DNA of 8,640 bases, from NCBI GenBank assembly GCA_030620695.1, contig JAUXEA010000013.1, positions 1 to 8,640 on the forward strand, in the 5' to 3' direction. Below the pieces are notes generated by a model. It worked only from the letters and a program-made list of their open reading frames with translations. It did no database searches and had not been told where the DNA came from. This document shows, one piece after another, positions 1 through 5,050 of this stretch (the stretch's first letter is position 1; each line of letters opens with the position of its first letter). A program made the translations under genes and the position numbers. This stretch comes from Candidatus Aenigmatarchaeota archaeon. Lineage in GTDB: Archaea; Aenigmatarchaeota; Aenigmatarchaeia; QMZS01.

Positions 1-315
1 AATAACTTACAAAACAGGTTTGATGAATTTGTTGATTGTGATTACCAGAGAGAATGTTGCATTAGAGGTCCATCGCAGATTACAGGAAAATTAAATGGTT
101 TAACCATCTGGAAACAAAATGAATGTAGTTGGTCAGGTGAGTTAAAAAATATGGATGGCAAAAACACCACCGGTATCTCAGACAATAAACTTGGTGCAGT
201 TTATATCTTTACCTGCACTGATAAGAAATATTATATTTCCAGCGGGGAAGGTCCGGTACCTCTAAAATTCAGCGTTGTTGCATCTGCAAGTCTCAGAGAT
301 TTGGGTGGTTGTTGA
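1..315 (+). CDS. C-terminal part of a Cys-rich, probably secreted protein (5' end outside window)
   Basis: Frame 1 is open from the first base to a TGA at 313-315, giving 104 residues with no start inside the window, so the gene begins upstream. I do not recognise the family. The visible part is hydrophilic and has no membrane segment. It is rich in Cys (a C..(4)..CC cluster near residues 14-20, further single Cys, and the final residue) and has many Gly, Asn and Thr. This suits an extracellular, possibly disulfide-bonded domain. The stop lies 2 bp before the ATG of the next gene, a pilin-like protein, so the two are almost certainly co-transcribed. By context this could be the C-terminal domain of a larger pilin-like or surface protein, but that is inference. 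Confidence is for a real coding region, not for function. Confidence 0.75.
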   Translation, partial: NNLQNRFDEFVDCDYQRECCIRGPSQITGKLNGLTIWKQNECSWSGELKNMDGKNTTGISDNKLGAVYIFTCTDKKYYISSGEGPVPLKFSVVASASLRDLGGC

Positions 316-317
316 TT

Positions 318-860
318 ATGAACAAAGGTGTTGCCCTCAATTTTGTAATTATGCTTATTATTGCTGTTGTAGGTGTAATTACATTCATTATGCTGATTAC
401 AGGCAGTTTACAAAATGCCACGACAAGTATTTACTGCAACACTTATGTTAAACTTCTGAATATAATACCTTCTTCTGAAGGTCCAACAATACCGGAAATG
501 TGCAGGATTAAAAAGCATATAGAATCAGAGGATTTGGAAGGCACAGACAACAAAATCGTGTCAAGAAAACTGCTTGCATATATTATATCCTGCTGGAATA
601 ATGTTGATGCACTGCATATAGAAGGAAATTATTCCTGCTATGAGTTAAGACTCTCCGGCAATATAGAGAATGTCACTGAAGAAAATGTTAGCAGAATTCT
701 GGTAAGAGAAGACCACTGCAAGTCCATAGAGAACTCTGATTATGGGTGCGGGGCAAAAGACCAGATTATCTGGGAGATTGGCGGGGATATTTTAAATACA
801 CAAAAAATATTATTAATAATGTATGATGCTGAAAAAGATGGTGTTAAGGTAGTAGGATGA
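318..860 (+). CDS. Pilin-like membrane-anchored protein with class III-type signal, CW/CY motif
   Basis: A 180-residue protein. The N-terminus MNKG followed by VALNFVIMLIIAVV is a short basic leader, a Lys-Gly and one long hydrophobic helix (about residues 5-29). This is the layout of archaeal type IV prepilins cut by a PibD/FlaK-type peptidase after Gly4; the family call rests on this layout alone. The rest is a hydrophilic ectodomain with seven Cys (residues 40, 62, 92, 107 and three near the C-terminal third), including Cys92-Trp93 and Cys107-Tyr108. The same CW/CY pair occurs in the next gene, so the two are likely diverged paralogues. In-frame TTG codons at 309 and 312 could also start, but ATG 318 puts the leader right before the helix. 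The stop overlaps the next start (ATGA), implying translational coupling. The exact role (pilus subunit or minor pseudopilin) cannot be told. Confidence 0.8.
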   Translation: MNKGVALNFVIMLIIAVVGVITFIMLITGSLQNATTSIYCNTYVKLLNIIPSSEGPTIPEMCRIKKHIESEDLEGTDNKIVSRKLLAYIISCWNNVDALHIEGNYSCYELRLSGNIENVTEENVSRILVREDHCKSIENSDYGCGAKDQIIWEIGGDILNTQKILLIMYDAEKDGVKVVG

Positions 861-1258
861 AAGGTGACTTGGCTCTTGATACAGTTGTCAGCTGGATAAT
901 TCTGCTGGTTGTTGCCATGGTTGTTATCGGCATAATATTTCATTTTTCTGAACAGGCCAAACAGACTCTGACTACTGATTCTGAAAAGCATCTGGAGACC
1001 GAATATTTTGAATCTGATTTATTTTCAGAGTCACAAATAAAAACCTATTTACAATTATGTTGGGCAAAAACAGGAGAAAATTTTAATAAAGATTTTATCT
1101 GTTATATTCTCAAGGGGGATATGAGTTCTGTTGACCCTGCAAATTTAGAAGGAGAATATGAAGGATATAGAGTAATCGCAGAAGAATTCAATACTTCTAT
1201 ACCAATAGCTACAATAATGTTTGAGGATGTTGGAAATAAAGTAATTATTAAAAATTAA
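857..1258 (+). CDS. Small pilin-like membrane-anchored protein, second of a tandem pair
   Basis: A 133-residue protein starting at an ATG that overlaps the previous stop (ATGA, 857-860). The N-terminus MKG, then DLALDTVVSWIILLVVAMVV, again gives a minimal basic leader, a Lys-Gly cleavage-type site and a single hydrophobic helix (about residues 5-27), as in archaeal class III signal peptides. The ectodomain of about 100 residues carries Cys68-Trp69 and Cys82-Tyr83. These are spaced 14 residues apart, against 15 in the gene before, and sit at a similar relative position, which supports a shared fold with a likely disulfide between the two Cys. It ends in TAA, and the next gene is a convergent tRNA. 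It is probably a minor pilin or pilus-associated subunit at the cell surface. No finer function can be read from the sequence. Confidence 0.8.
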   Translation: MKGDLALDTVVSWIILLVVAMVVIGIIFHFSEQAKQTLTTDSEKHLETEYFESDLFSESQIKTYLQLCWAKTGENFNKDFICYILKGDMSSVDPANLEGEYEGYRVIAEEFNTSIPIATIMFEDVGNKVIIKN

Positions 1259-1272
1259 GAAAAAAATTTAAA
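1259..1272 (-). terminator. T-run terminator after the tRNA gene
   Basis: Read on the minus strand, the discriminator base of the tRNA is followed by TTTAAATTTTTTTC, with seven T in a row at 1266-1260. Archaeal RNA polymerase commonly stops at such T-runs without a hairpin. The pilin operon ends at 1258 on the other strand, so the two transcripts converge here. Confidence 0.5.
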
Positions 1273-1291
1273 CGCTGGGGACAGGATTTGA

Positions 1292-1445
1292 TTACATGAC
1301 CCTTTTATTGGATAAATGGTTGAATGCTTGTCCTTCGGACGGCACCCATTTTGCTTCGCAAAATCAGGAAGCGTCAACGGAAAAAGTTTCGAGTATTTTT
1401 TTCTTTCTTCCTTATACATTTTTCCTTTCTAAAGAAAAAGGGTTT
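1292..1445 (-). other. 154-nt T-loop insert (candidate noncanonical tRNA intron)
   Basis: This is the sequence between T54 and position 55 of the serine tRNA. Its ends pair over 8 bp (ACCCTTTT at 1443-1436 with AAAAGGGT at 1306-1299, minus strand), which brings the exon ends together. Outside this helix each side has the trinucleotide TAA, then CAGG (exon) facing CATG (insert), 3 of 4 paired. That is close to the bulge-helix-bulge (3-4-3) recognised by the archaeal splicing endonuclease. However, equal cuts in both TAA bulges would leave a 9-nt T-loop, and only an offset cut gives the normal TTCAAAT. The insert has no ORF of note and contains two hairpins with 3-nt loops. The duplicated TAA could equally be a target-site duplication left by an inserted element. 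Confidence 0.6.
1330..1364. repeat. Two palindromic hairpins inside the tRNA insert
   Basis: GTCC-TTC-GGAC (1330-1340) and ATTTTGC-TTC-GCAAAAT (1348-1364, 7-bp stem) lie 7 bp apart. Both have 3-nt loops, like the hairpins found inside gatE and the PHP gene. The minus-strand core TTGCGAAGCAA of the second is identical to the core of the last gatE hairpin. Membership of the same element family is inferred from this shared core and build. Confidence 0.55.
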
Positions 1446-1532
1446 ACCTGCGCACCTTAAAAGGTAATAGGTCTCGAGCCTACCGCTTTTAAGCCAGAAT
1501 GTTAACCACTCAGCCACCCCAGCATAATTTGC

Positions 1533-1558
1533 TTTAAATACTTATAAATAATTTAAAT
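1533..1558. promoter_or_regulatory. Divergent TATA-type promoter region for the lipoprotein gene and the tRNA
   Basis: Only 41 bp separate the 5' end of the tRNA (1523, minus) from the lipoprotein ATG (1565, plus). TTTAAATA at 1533-1540 lies 25-32 bp before the ATG, the spacing for a leaderless archaeal transcript. CTTATAAATA (1541-1550) is a second candidate. Read on the minus strand, TTTATAAG (1548-1541) and ATTTAAAT (1558-1551) lie about 18-35 bp before the tRNA start and could serve it. Start sites are inferred from spacing only. Confidence 0.55.
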
Positions 1559-1564
1559 ATATAT

Positions 1565-2425
1565 ATGAAGAATGAAATTTTAGCAGTTTTGCTGATGACT
1601 TTAGTTGTTTTAGTCAGCGGTTGCACAATGCCTGATTTTTTAGGTGGTGGGGGAGAAACACCAGTAGCAACTGGGACACAGGGACTTGCAATTACTTATT
1701 TTGGTCCTGATGTTGAGTTTCCAACACCTGGTCAGTCAATATATATAGAAGCAAGAGTAAAAAATGTTGGTGAAGTTGAGGCAACGAATATAGGAGGAGA
1801 CTTATATTTAACTACCTGGAGTTCCAGTAAAGAAAGCAGTTGTACTAAATTAAAACCTCCAAATCCTGAGATTGGGAGGGATGGCGAAGAATGTATTCTA
1901 AAATGGAAAGTAACAACACCTACAGGTATAACAAGAAAAGAAACTTATGACATTGGAGCTCATATAACTTACGGGCACTCAACAAAAACAGTAGCAACAG
2001 TTTATGCATTTTCCGAGGGTGAATATATAAAAAGAATGGAAGCCGGGCAGACAATACCAACAGTAAAAGAGATAAAAAACAGTAATGCACCAATTCATGT
2101 TGATGTAAGAATCCAAAATGTATTGAAAACAGGAAGTTCAAATGTCCCCGTTACCCTGATTTTTAGAAATGTTGGGGGGGGGAATGTGAAATTTGACAGC
2201 ATTAAGAGATATTATATAATTGATAAGGCAACTGCAAAAATAAATGAGGTGACAGTGGGTTCTTGTAGTAACATTCACTTAAGAGGGGGGAGAGAAGGTT
2301 CCTGCAGTATAAATATAAATGTACCTGCTGGGAAGGAACTCAAACTTCCAATAGAGATAAAAACAGAATATATCTATGAAACATCCGGTATCACAAAAGT
2401 GACTGTAAATCCTATGTTGGAATAA
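1565..2425 (+). CDS. Predicted surface lipoprotein with Ig-like (CARDB-type) domains
   Basis: A 286-residue protein with a lipoprotein signal: basic N-terminus (MKNE), a hydrophobic stretch to about residue 17, and lipobox VSGC with Cys20 as the predicted lipidated residue. A Gly-rich linker follows (residues about 26-31). The rest looks like two beta-rich modules. The first, about residues 45-150, includes EARVKNVGEVEATN, the repeat style seen in CARDB-like domains that describe balanced forces and 'vagueness' of extracellular adhesins. The second, about 175-285, has VRIQNVLKTGSSNVPVTLIF and RNVGGGNVKF. No catalytic motif is visible. It is likely anchored on the outer face of the cytoplasmic membrane, with a role in adhesion or envelope structure (inferred). 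It has its own promoter, probably giving a leaderless message. It contains a run of nine G in frame, odd in this AT-rich DNA. The signal is clear; the domain assignment is moderate. Confidence 0.85.
   Translation: MKNEILAVLLMTLVVLVSGCTMPDFLGGGGETPVATGTQGLAITYFGPDVEFPTPGQSIYIEARVKNVGEVEATNIGGDLYLTTWSSSKESSCTKLKPPNPEIGRDGEECILKWKVTTPTGITRKETYDIGAHITYGHSTKTVATVYAFSEGEYIKRMEAGQTIPTVKEIKNSNAPIHVDVRIQNVLKTGSSNVPVTLIFRNVGGGNVKFDSIKRYYIIDKATAKINEVTVGSCSNIHLRGGREGSCSININVPAGKELKLPIEIKTEYIYETSGITKVTVNPMLE
2174..2182 (+). repeat. Homopolymer run of nine G inside the lipoprotein gene
   Basis: Nine consecutive G encode Gly-Gly-Gly within the second beta-rich module. A further run of six G lies at 2285-2290 in the same gene. 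A change of one or two bases in either run would shift the frame and truncate the protein. Such tracts can be phase-variable, or can be sites of sequencing error. Confidence 0.85.
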
Positions 2426-2430
2426 TTTAA

Positions 2431-2444
2431 TTTTCTTTTATTTT
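2431..2444 (+). terminator. T-rich terminator after the lipoprotein gene
   Basis: Starting 6 bp after the TAA stop, the plus strand reads TTTTCTTTTATTTT, a typical hairpin-free archaeal T-rich terminator. It also separates this gene from the gatE promoter just downstream. Confidence 0.45.
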
Positions 2445-2454
2445 AAAATATTTA
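2444..2454 (+). promoter_or_regulatory. Probable TATA/BRE element for gatE
   Basis: TAAAATATTTA (with an A-rich BRE-like half followed by ATTTAT) lies about 36-46 bp before the gatE ATG at 2490. That would put a transcript start near 2475-2480 and leave a leader of about 10-15 nt. The same shape, A-rich then TTTAT then CCCAT, occurs before the antiporter gene (7724-7739). Confidence 0.4.
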
Positions 2455-2489
2455 TCCCATGAATTAATTATATTTTTACTGGTTTGATT

Positions 2490-4319
2490 ATGATTGATTA
2501 TAAAAAGTTGGGTCTGAAAATTGGTATTGAAATTCACCAGAGACTTGCAACTGAAAAAAAATTGTTCTGCAACTGCTCTGCTAAAATTTCAGGGAATGAA
2601 GAGCCTGTTTTTGAATTCAGGAGAAAACTGAGACCAACAACAAGTGAAGTCGGGGAAGTTGATAAAGCTGCTCTTGAAGAGTTTGAGAGAAACAGGGAAT
2701 TTATTTATTCTGTTTATAAAAATTGCTGCTCTATAGAAACTGACTCTGATTTCCCAAGAGAAGTAAATAAAGAAGCACTGAAAATTTCTCTCCAGCTTGC
2801 AAAGATGCTGAAAATGCGGGTCCCGGATGAACTCCAGATAATGAGGAAAGTTGTAATTGATGGCTCAAATACAATGGGTTATCAGAGAACAATATTTGTT
2901 GCTTCAGGGACAGGGAATAGTTTTATTGAAACAGAATCTGGAAAGGTCCATATACAGGAAATGGAACTTGAAGAAGAAAGTGCAACAAAAATCAGGGAAG
3001 AAGAAAGCAATCGTTGTTCGAGCTTTGCTCGAACATCTTTTCAGCCAAAGGCTGAAAATCATCCTTCGGGGGCATCGTTGCGAAGCAACGAATGTAAAAT
3101 TTATTACAGGCTGGACAGGCTGGGAATCCCATTAATAGAAATCAGCACAGAACCGGAAATCTGGAACCCAAAGCAGGCAAGAGAAGTTGCAATGAAAATT
3201 GGCCTGCTTTTAAGAAGTTTGCCTGTCCAGAGAGGTATTGGAACAATAAGGCAGGATGTAAATATTTCAATAAAAGGAGGGTCAAGAATTGAAATAAAAG
3301 GATTTCAGGATTTAAAAAATCTTGACAAATTAGTTGAGAATGAAGTTAAAAGGCAGGTGGATTTAATAAAAATAAAGAATAAATTAAAAAATAAAAAAAT
3401 AGAATTCAAAGAAAGAGAAATAACAAATTTATTTAAAGATCCAGGGTGCAGAATTTTGAGTTCCAAAAACAAAGTTCTTTGTCTTAAAATAAAAAATTTT
3501 AGTGGTTTTTTTAAAGAAAGTTGCGGGGAACTGAGTTTAGGAAAAGAAATTGCAAATTACGCAGGATTTTATGGAATAAAGGGAATTATTCATTCTGATG
3601 AAAATTTGAAAAAATATGGCTTAAATAAAGAGGAACTTAAAAATTTGAAAAAAGAATTAAATATAGAAAACAAAGATTTATTTTTACTGGTTGCAGGAGA
3701 AAAATGTGACAAAGCACTGGAATTAATAAAGAAGAGAATTCTATTTTTAAAAAAAGGAGTGCCTGAAGAGACAAGATTTGCTGAGGGTATAACAACAAGG
3801 TATGCAAGAGAACTGCCAGGGAAGGCAAGAATGTATCCTGAAACTGATTTGCAAAAAATAAAAATCAAAGAAATTGAAATTGAAATTCCGGAAACTCTGG
3901 AGGAAAAAACAAAGAAGTTTCAGAAGTTTGGATTAAACAAAGAACTCGCAGAGCAAATTTCAAGAAGCAACGAACTTTATCTCTTTGAAGAACTTTTGAA
4001 GTATAAGGTGGAGCCAAAAATAATTGCGGATTTGATTTTAAACACAAAAAAATATTTAGAGAGGGAAAAAATAAAAATTGAAAAAAAAGATTTGGAGTTT
4101 GTTCTGGAGCAGTTGGAAAAAGGGAAAATTACAAAGAAAGCAATTTTAGATGTTTTAATTAAAAAAAGTATTAAAGGATTTGAAAAAATCTCAGGAGAAG
4201 AGCTAAAGAAAATTGTTTTGGAGTTTAAGAAAAAATACAAAGAAAAAGCGATGAATGAAATAATGAAGAAATTTGGAAAGAGGATAGACAGTAGTGAAGT
4301 TTTAAGGTTGTTAAAATGA
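2490..4319 (+). CDS. gatE: Glu-tRNA(Gln) amidotransferase subunit E (with internal 30-residue insert)
   Basis: GatE is the subunit of the archaeal GatDE complex that phosphorylates Glu-tRNA(Gln) and amidates it to Gln-tRNA(Gln) with ammonia released by GatD. It acts in the cytoplasm. Visible GatB/E signatures are IGIEIHQRL near residues 11-19, KLFCNCS at 24-30, LDRLGIPLIEIST near 208-218, and IKGFQDLKNLDKL. An insertion (GAD-type) domain occupies about 290-430, followed by VPEETR, ARELPGKARMYPETDL (to about 454), and a helical, Lys-rich tail domain that binds the tRNA. Length is 609 residues, near the family norm. ATG 2490 is preferred over the in-frame TTG at 2484 because it directly precedes the conserved N-terminus. 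Residues about 173-202 (SNRC...SNEC) do not fit the family and correspond to a 90-bp block of palindromes inserted in frame just before the conserved YRLDRLGIP motif. The stop overlaps the next start (ATGA). No gatD is in the window. Confidence 0.97.
   Translation: MIDYKKLGLKIGIEIHQRLATEKKLFCNCSAKISGNEEPVFEFRRKLRPTTSEVGEVDKAALEEFERNREFIYSVYKNCCSIETDSDFPREVNKEALKISLQLAKMLKMRVPDELQIMRKVVIDGSNTMGYQRTIFVASGTGNSFIETESGKVHIQEMELEEESATKIREEESNRCSSFARTSFQPKAENHPSGASLRSNECKIYYRLDRLGIPLIEISTEPEIWNPKQAREVAMKIGLLLRSLPVQRGIGTIRQDVNISIKGGSRIEIKGFQDLKNLDKLVENEVKRQVDLIKIKNKLKNKKIEFKEREITNLFKDPGCRILSSKNKVLCLKIKNFSGFFKESCGELSLGKEIANYAGFYGIKGIIHSDENLKKYGLNKEELKNLKKELNIENKDLFLLVAGEKCDKALELIKKRILFLKKGVPEETRFAEGITTRYARELPGKARMYPETDLQKIKIKEIEIEIPETLEEKTKKFQKFGLNKELAEQISRSNELYLFEELLKYKVEPKIIADLILNTKKYLEREKIKIEKKDLEFVLEQLEKGKITKKAILDVLIKKSIKGFEKISGEELKKIVLEFKKKYKEKAMNEIMKKFGKRIDSSEVLRLLK
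3006..3095. repeat. In-frame palindromic element inside gatE (three hairpins)
   Basis: Three perfect hairpins follow one another, each with a 3-nt loop: TGTTCGAGC-TTT-GCTCGAACA (3015-3035, 9 bp), TTTTCAGCC-AAA-GGCTGAAAA (3038-3058, 9 bp) and TCGTTGC-GAA-GCAACGA (3075-3091, 7 bp). A small CC-TTC-GG lies at 3063-3069. The block is 90 bp, exactly 30 codons with no stop, so gatE stays open. ATCGTTG begins the block (3010-3016) and recurs at 3074-3080, as if a hairpin module had been nested into another copy. Block ends are estimated from where the encoded protein stops looking like GatE. Confidence 0.85.
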
Positions 4320-4999
4320 TAACAGCAAACTTTCATATTCACACAAAATATTCGCATGATTCAAATCTGGAACCTTCAGAAATACTGAAAACAGCAGAGA
4401 AATTAAAATTTGATGTTCTCGGAATTTGCGACCATAATACAACAGAAGGTGCAATTGAAACAAGAAAACTGGCAAAAAATATACTCTCCGGAACGACGGG
4501 GGATCGTTGCAAAGCAACGAATGTTTTGGTTTTGATTGGACAGGAGATAAAAACAGAATACGGGGACTTGGTTGTTTTTGGAACTGAAGAAAATTTGGAA
4601 AGGGATTTGTTCGGTTTATTAGATAAAGCAGTATCCAAAGATTTGTTTATTGTTTTTCCTCACCCTTTTGATAAATTCAGAAGGTCTGCAATGGGTAATA
4701 AGTTAAGCAAAAAAAAACTACTGGATGTCCTTAAAAAAATTGATGCAATTGAAGTTTTTAATTCAAGGTGTCTTCTGGACAGGGCTAATAAAAAAGCACA
4801 GGAAGTTGCTGCTGAATTTAAAATTCCCGGGATTGCTGCCTCAGACGCTCATTTTGCAAGTGAATTAGGAAATGCAAGAAACTTTTTGGATTGTGAAAAA
4901 AATGAAGAAGAAATTTATAAGGCAATAAAGAAAGGAAAAATAACCTGGACCGGAAAGAGGGCAAAGAGTACGGATTTGATAAAGAAATATTTTTTATGA
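4316..4999 (+). CDS. PHP-domain phosphoesterase (TrpH/YciV-like)
   Basis: A 227-residue protein of the PHP (polymerase and histidinol phosphatase) superfamily, metal-dependent phosphoesterases with a trinuclear site. Seen motifs: N-terminal HIH (His7, His9), CDHNT (Asp39, His40), GQEI (Glu77) before TEYGDLVVFG, FPHPFD (His116) and SDAH (Asp177, His179). All the expected metal ligands are therefore present. Its small size, with no polymerase domain, fits the stand-alone RNase AM/YciV-type or 3',5'-nucleotide phosphatase group; the substrate cannot be read from the sequence. The ATG overlaps the gatE stop (ATGA), so it is co-transcribed and probably translationally coupled to gatE, although a functional tie is not evident. 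Residues about 58-70 (SGTTGDRCKATNV) come from a palindromic insert just before the conserved LVLIGQEI strand. The insert lies in a loop position and the active-site residues are intact. Confidence 0.9.
   Translation: MITANFHIHTKYSHDSNLEPSEILKTAEKLKFDVLGICDHNTTEGAIETRKLAKNILSGTTGDRCKATNVLVLIGQEIKTEYGDLVVFGTEENLERDLFGLLDKAVSKDLFIVFPHPFDKFRRSAMGNKLSKKKLLDVLKKIDAIEVFNSRCLLDRANKKAQEVAAEFKIPGIAASDAHFASELGNARNFLDCEKNEEEIYKAIKKGKITWTGKRAKSTDLIKKYFL
4487..4524. repeat. In-frame palindromic element inside the PHP gene
   Basis: The core is the hairpin TCGTTGC-AAA-GCAACGA (4504-4520, 7-bp stem, 3-nt loop), followed by ATGT and preceded by a short G-run. Compared with the third gatE hairpin (3074-3095), 21 of 22 positions match, and the G-run before it is also shared apart from a one-base indel. 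Because of that offset the two copies are translated in different frames (GDRCKATNV here, ASLRSNECK in GatE). The left boundary is uncertain by several bases. Confidence 0.8.
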
Positions 5000-5009
5000 G
5001 CAACTTCCT

Positions 5010-5024
5010 AAATCTAAAAGCCCA
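5010..5024 (+). promoter_or_regulatory. Possible promoter for the P-type ATPase gene
   Basis: AAATCTAAAAGCCC lies about 28-41 bp before the ATG at 5051, in the 51-bp gap after the PHP gene. The position fits a TATA-type element with a leaderless or nearly leaderless start, and it resembles AAATCTTTATTCCC upstream of the antiporter. The match to a consensus TATA box is weak. Read-through from gatE-PHP is also possible. Confidence 0.3.
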
Positions 5025-5050
5025 ACAATTGTTTTTTATGATTAATATTT

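Larger units (their letters stand above)
1273..1523 (-). tRNA. tRNA-Ser(CGA), interrupted in the T-loop and D-loop (introns or insertions)
   Basis: On the minus strand the acceptor arms GCTGGGG (1523-1517) and CCCCAGC (1280-1274) pair perfectly over 7 bp, followed by discriminator G (1273), as expected for archaeal tRNA-Ser. The anticodon arm is GTAGG-CTCGAGA-CCTAT (1483-1467), with anticodon CGA at 1476-1474, reading UCG. A long variable arm ACCT/AGGT (1465-1454) marks a class II tRNA. T-stem GCAGG (1451-1447) pairs with CCTGT (1285-1281), including one G-U. The T-loop is split: T54 at 1446 and TCAAAT at 1291-1286 would join to a normal TTCAAAT once 154 nt are removed. The D-arm GCT/AGC has about 14 extra bases (around 1501-1488). 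Without both inserts the RNA is 83 nt. CCA is not encoded. It is either a functional gene with two noncanonical introns or a tRNA gene broken by insertion; the preserved stems favour the first. An AT-rich genome could live without a CGA isoacceptor if a UGA one exists. Confidence 0.8.

Noticed and set aside
1485..1497. Reading of the tRNA as tRNA-Leu(UAA) using the CTTAAAA stretch as anticodon loop
   Set aside because: The flanking bases do not pair into a 5-bp stem, whereas the CTCGAGA loop downstream has a full stem and the right spacing, and G73 fits serine.
2484..2489. TTG start for gatE six bases upstream
   Set aside because: It adds only two residues; ATG 2490 directly precedes the conserved N-terminus and is the simpler choice.
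3015..3091. Possible CRISPR array or Rho-independent terminators
   Set aside because: The hairpins differ in sequence and have no regular spacers, so it is not CRISPR; they lie inside an intact conserved gene, so termination there makes no sense.
2857..3135. 92-residue plus-strand ORF inside gatE in another frame
   Set aside because: It overlaps a well-conserved gene entirely. Its only interest is that it reads the palindromic insert as a peptide like that in the PHP protein.
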